Below, piece by piece: positions 6,185 through 6,672 of a stretch of 6,672 nt of DNA (position 1 is its first letter; the number at the start of each line of letters is the position of its first letter). A program made the position numbers and the translations under genes. The notes under the pieces were generated by a model, which saw only the letters and a list, made by a program, of their open reading frames with translations, was not told where the DNA came from and ran no database searches. Source of the stretch: Promethearchaeota archaeon (GTDB lineage Archaea; Asgardarchaeota; Lokiarchaeia; Sigynarchaeales; SOKP01); NCBI GenBank assembly GCA_019894735.1, contig JAGXOB010000126.1:1-6672 (forward strand), in the 5' to 3' direction.

Positions 6185-6672
6185 TTAAAAGCAACGATGT
6201 ATAACTTGGGGTCCCATTTCCTTGTATTCACGTCTTGTAACCCACATTCTGTGGAATGTTTTCAAGGAACTTAAGATAGAACCACCAATCCATACGGAAT
6301 ACATACGTTCTGGAGGTGCTATAATCTTAACATCAACTGATTCTGGAATTTGTTCCTTAATTTCTTTAGTTAAGCGTTCTTTAATTCCAGGGAACATAGT
6401 TGAGCCACCAGAAAGCACAATATTGCCATAAAGGTCTCTACGAAGGTCGACATCACATTCTGAAATAGCACCGACAATTACATCATCGAGAGGTTCTAAT
6501 TCTTTCCCGATTACTGATGGATTGAAGAAGCATTCAGGTGCTAAAAATCTTTCAACACCTACATTAATTGTCTCACCATCGGGAAGCATGTAGCTTTTTT
6601 CCATTCCAGCAACTTTTTTAGAAAGCATCATCTCTTTTTCTGGGTCGATTGCTACATAGCAGAGTTTTTCCT
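6185..6672 (-). CDS. Asgard actin homologue (lokiactin type), C-terminal part; start lies beyond the window
   Basis: The frame stays open to the window edge, so only the last 161 residues are visible. The first, EKLCYVAIDPEKEM, correspond to beta-actin from about residue 214. Actin is an ATP-dependent filament-forming cytoskeletal protein. Landmarks are EKSY.LPDG, CDVDLRRDLYGN, the nucleotide loop LSGGSTMFPG (actin about 299-308), IAPPER and YSVWIGGSIL. The C-terminus reads GPQVIHRCF against eukaryotic GPSIVHRKCF. The match covers the whole visible length with almost no gaps, which separates it from MreB, ParM and crenactin. Two differences stand out: Met replaces the adenine-contacting Lys336 (PPERMYS), and the penultimate Lys373 is missing. 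Codon use is unlike the CpG-rich genes at the left edge. The Met at 6631 is internal, not the start. It ends in its own hairpin and T-rich terminator. The identification as actin is very secure; the Asgard source follows from the closeness to eukaryotic actin in a prokaryote-style setting. Confidence 0.96.
   Translation of the reverse strand, partial: EKLCYVAIDPEKEMMLSKKVAGMEKSYMLPDGETINVGVERFLAPECFFNPSVIGKELEPLDDVIVGAISECDVDLRRDLYGNIVLSGGSTMFPGIKERLTKEIKEQIPESVDVKIIAPPERMYSVWIGGSILSSLKTFHRMWVTRREYKEMGPQVIHRCF

Overview
The window most likely comes from an Asgard (Loki-type) archaeon. The decisive evidence is the gene running off the right edge. Its 161 visible residues match the C-terminal part of eukaryotic actin nearly end to end; a hand alignment to remembered beta-actin gives about 78 identities in about 138 positions. 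AT-rich DNA, a TTTAAATA-type TATA box, T-rich terminators and ribosome binding sites of the GGTGA type fit an archaeon. A F420-dehydrogenase-type protein (FrhB/FpoF family) also fits.

Layout. Positions 1-2394 on the + strand hold three tightly packed redox genes. They are a truncated 4Fe-4S protein, an AsrA/HydB-like 4Fe-4S dicluster protein, and an AsrB/HydG/FlxA-like FAD and NAD(P)-binding protein with a C-terminal [2Fe-2S] site. The set resembles the NAD(P)H-handling arm of Flox-Hdr type soluble complexes more than a complete group 3b hydrogenase, because no hydrogenase subunits follow. After a 49-base gap comes a fourth redox gene (2444-3559, TTG start), a two-cluster FrhB/FpoF-like protein. 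It meets tail to tail with a minus-strand MFS transporter (3571-4944). Upstream of the transporter on the same strand is an unrecognised, probably soluble and helical 324-residue protein (5008-5982). A 202-base AT-rich gap follows, holding a candidate promoter, a perfect 10-base inverted repeat and the actin terminator. Last is the actin gene (6185 to the edge).

How the genes work together. The first three genes probably pass electrons between NAD(P)H and an iron-sulfur partner encoded to the left of the window. If the FrhB-like gene belongs with them, it would add a F420 port. The two groups differ sharply in base usage: the first 2.4 kb is CpG-rich, with GAC used almost only before G, and the rest is CpG-poor. 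The redox genes may therefore have been acquired separately, or the join may be an assembly seam.

I see no mobile element, CRISPR array, tRNA or rRNA. The most open items are the orphan gene beside actin with its repeat-bearing leader, and the composition switch near 2395. I found no clear sign of a new multi-gene system.
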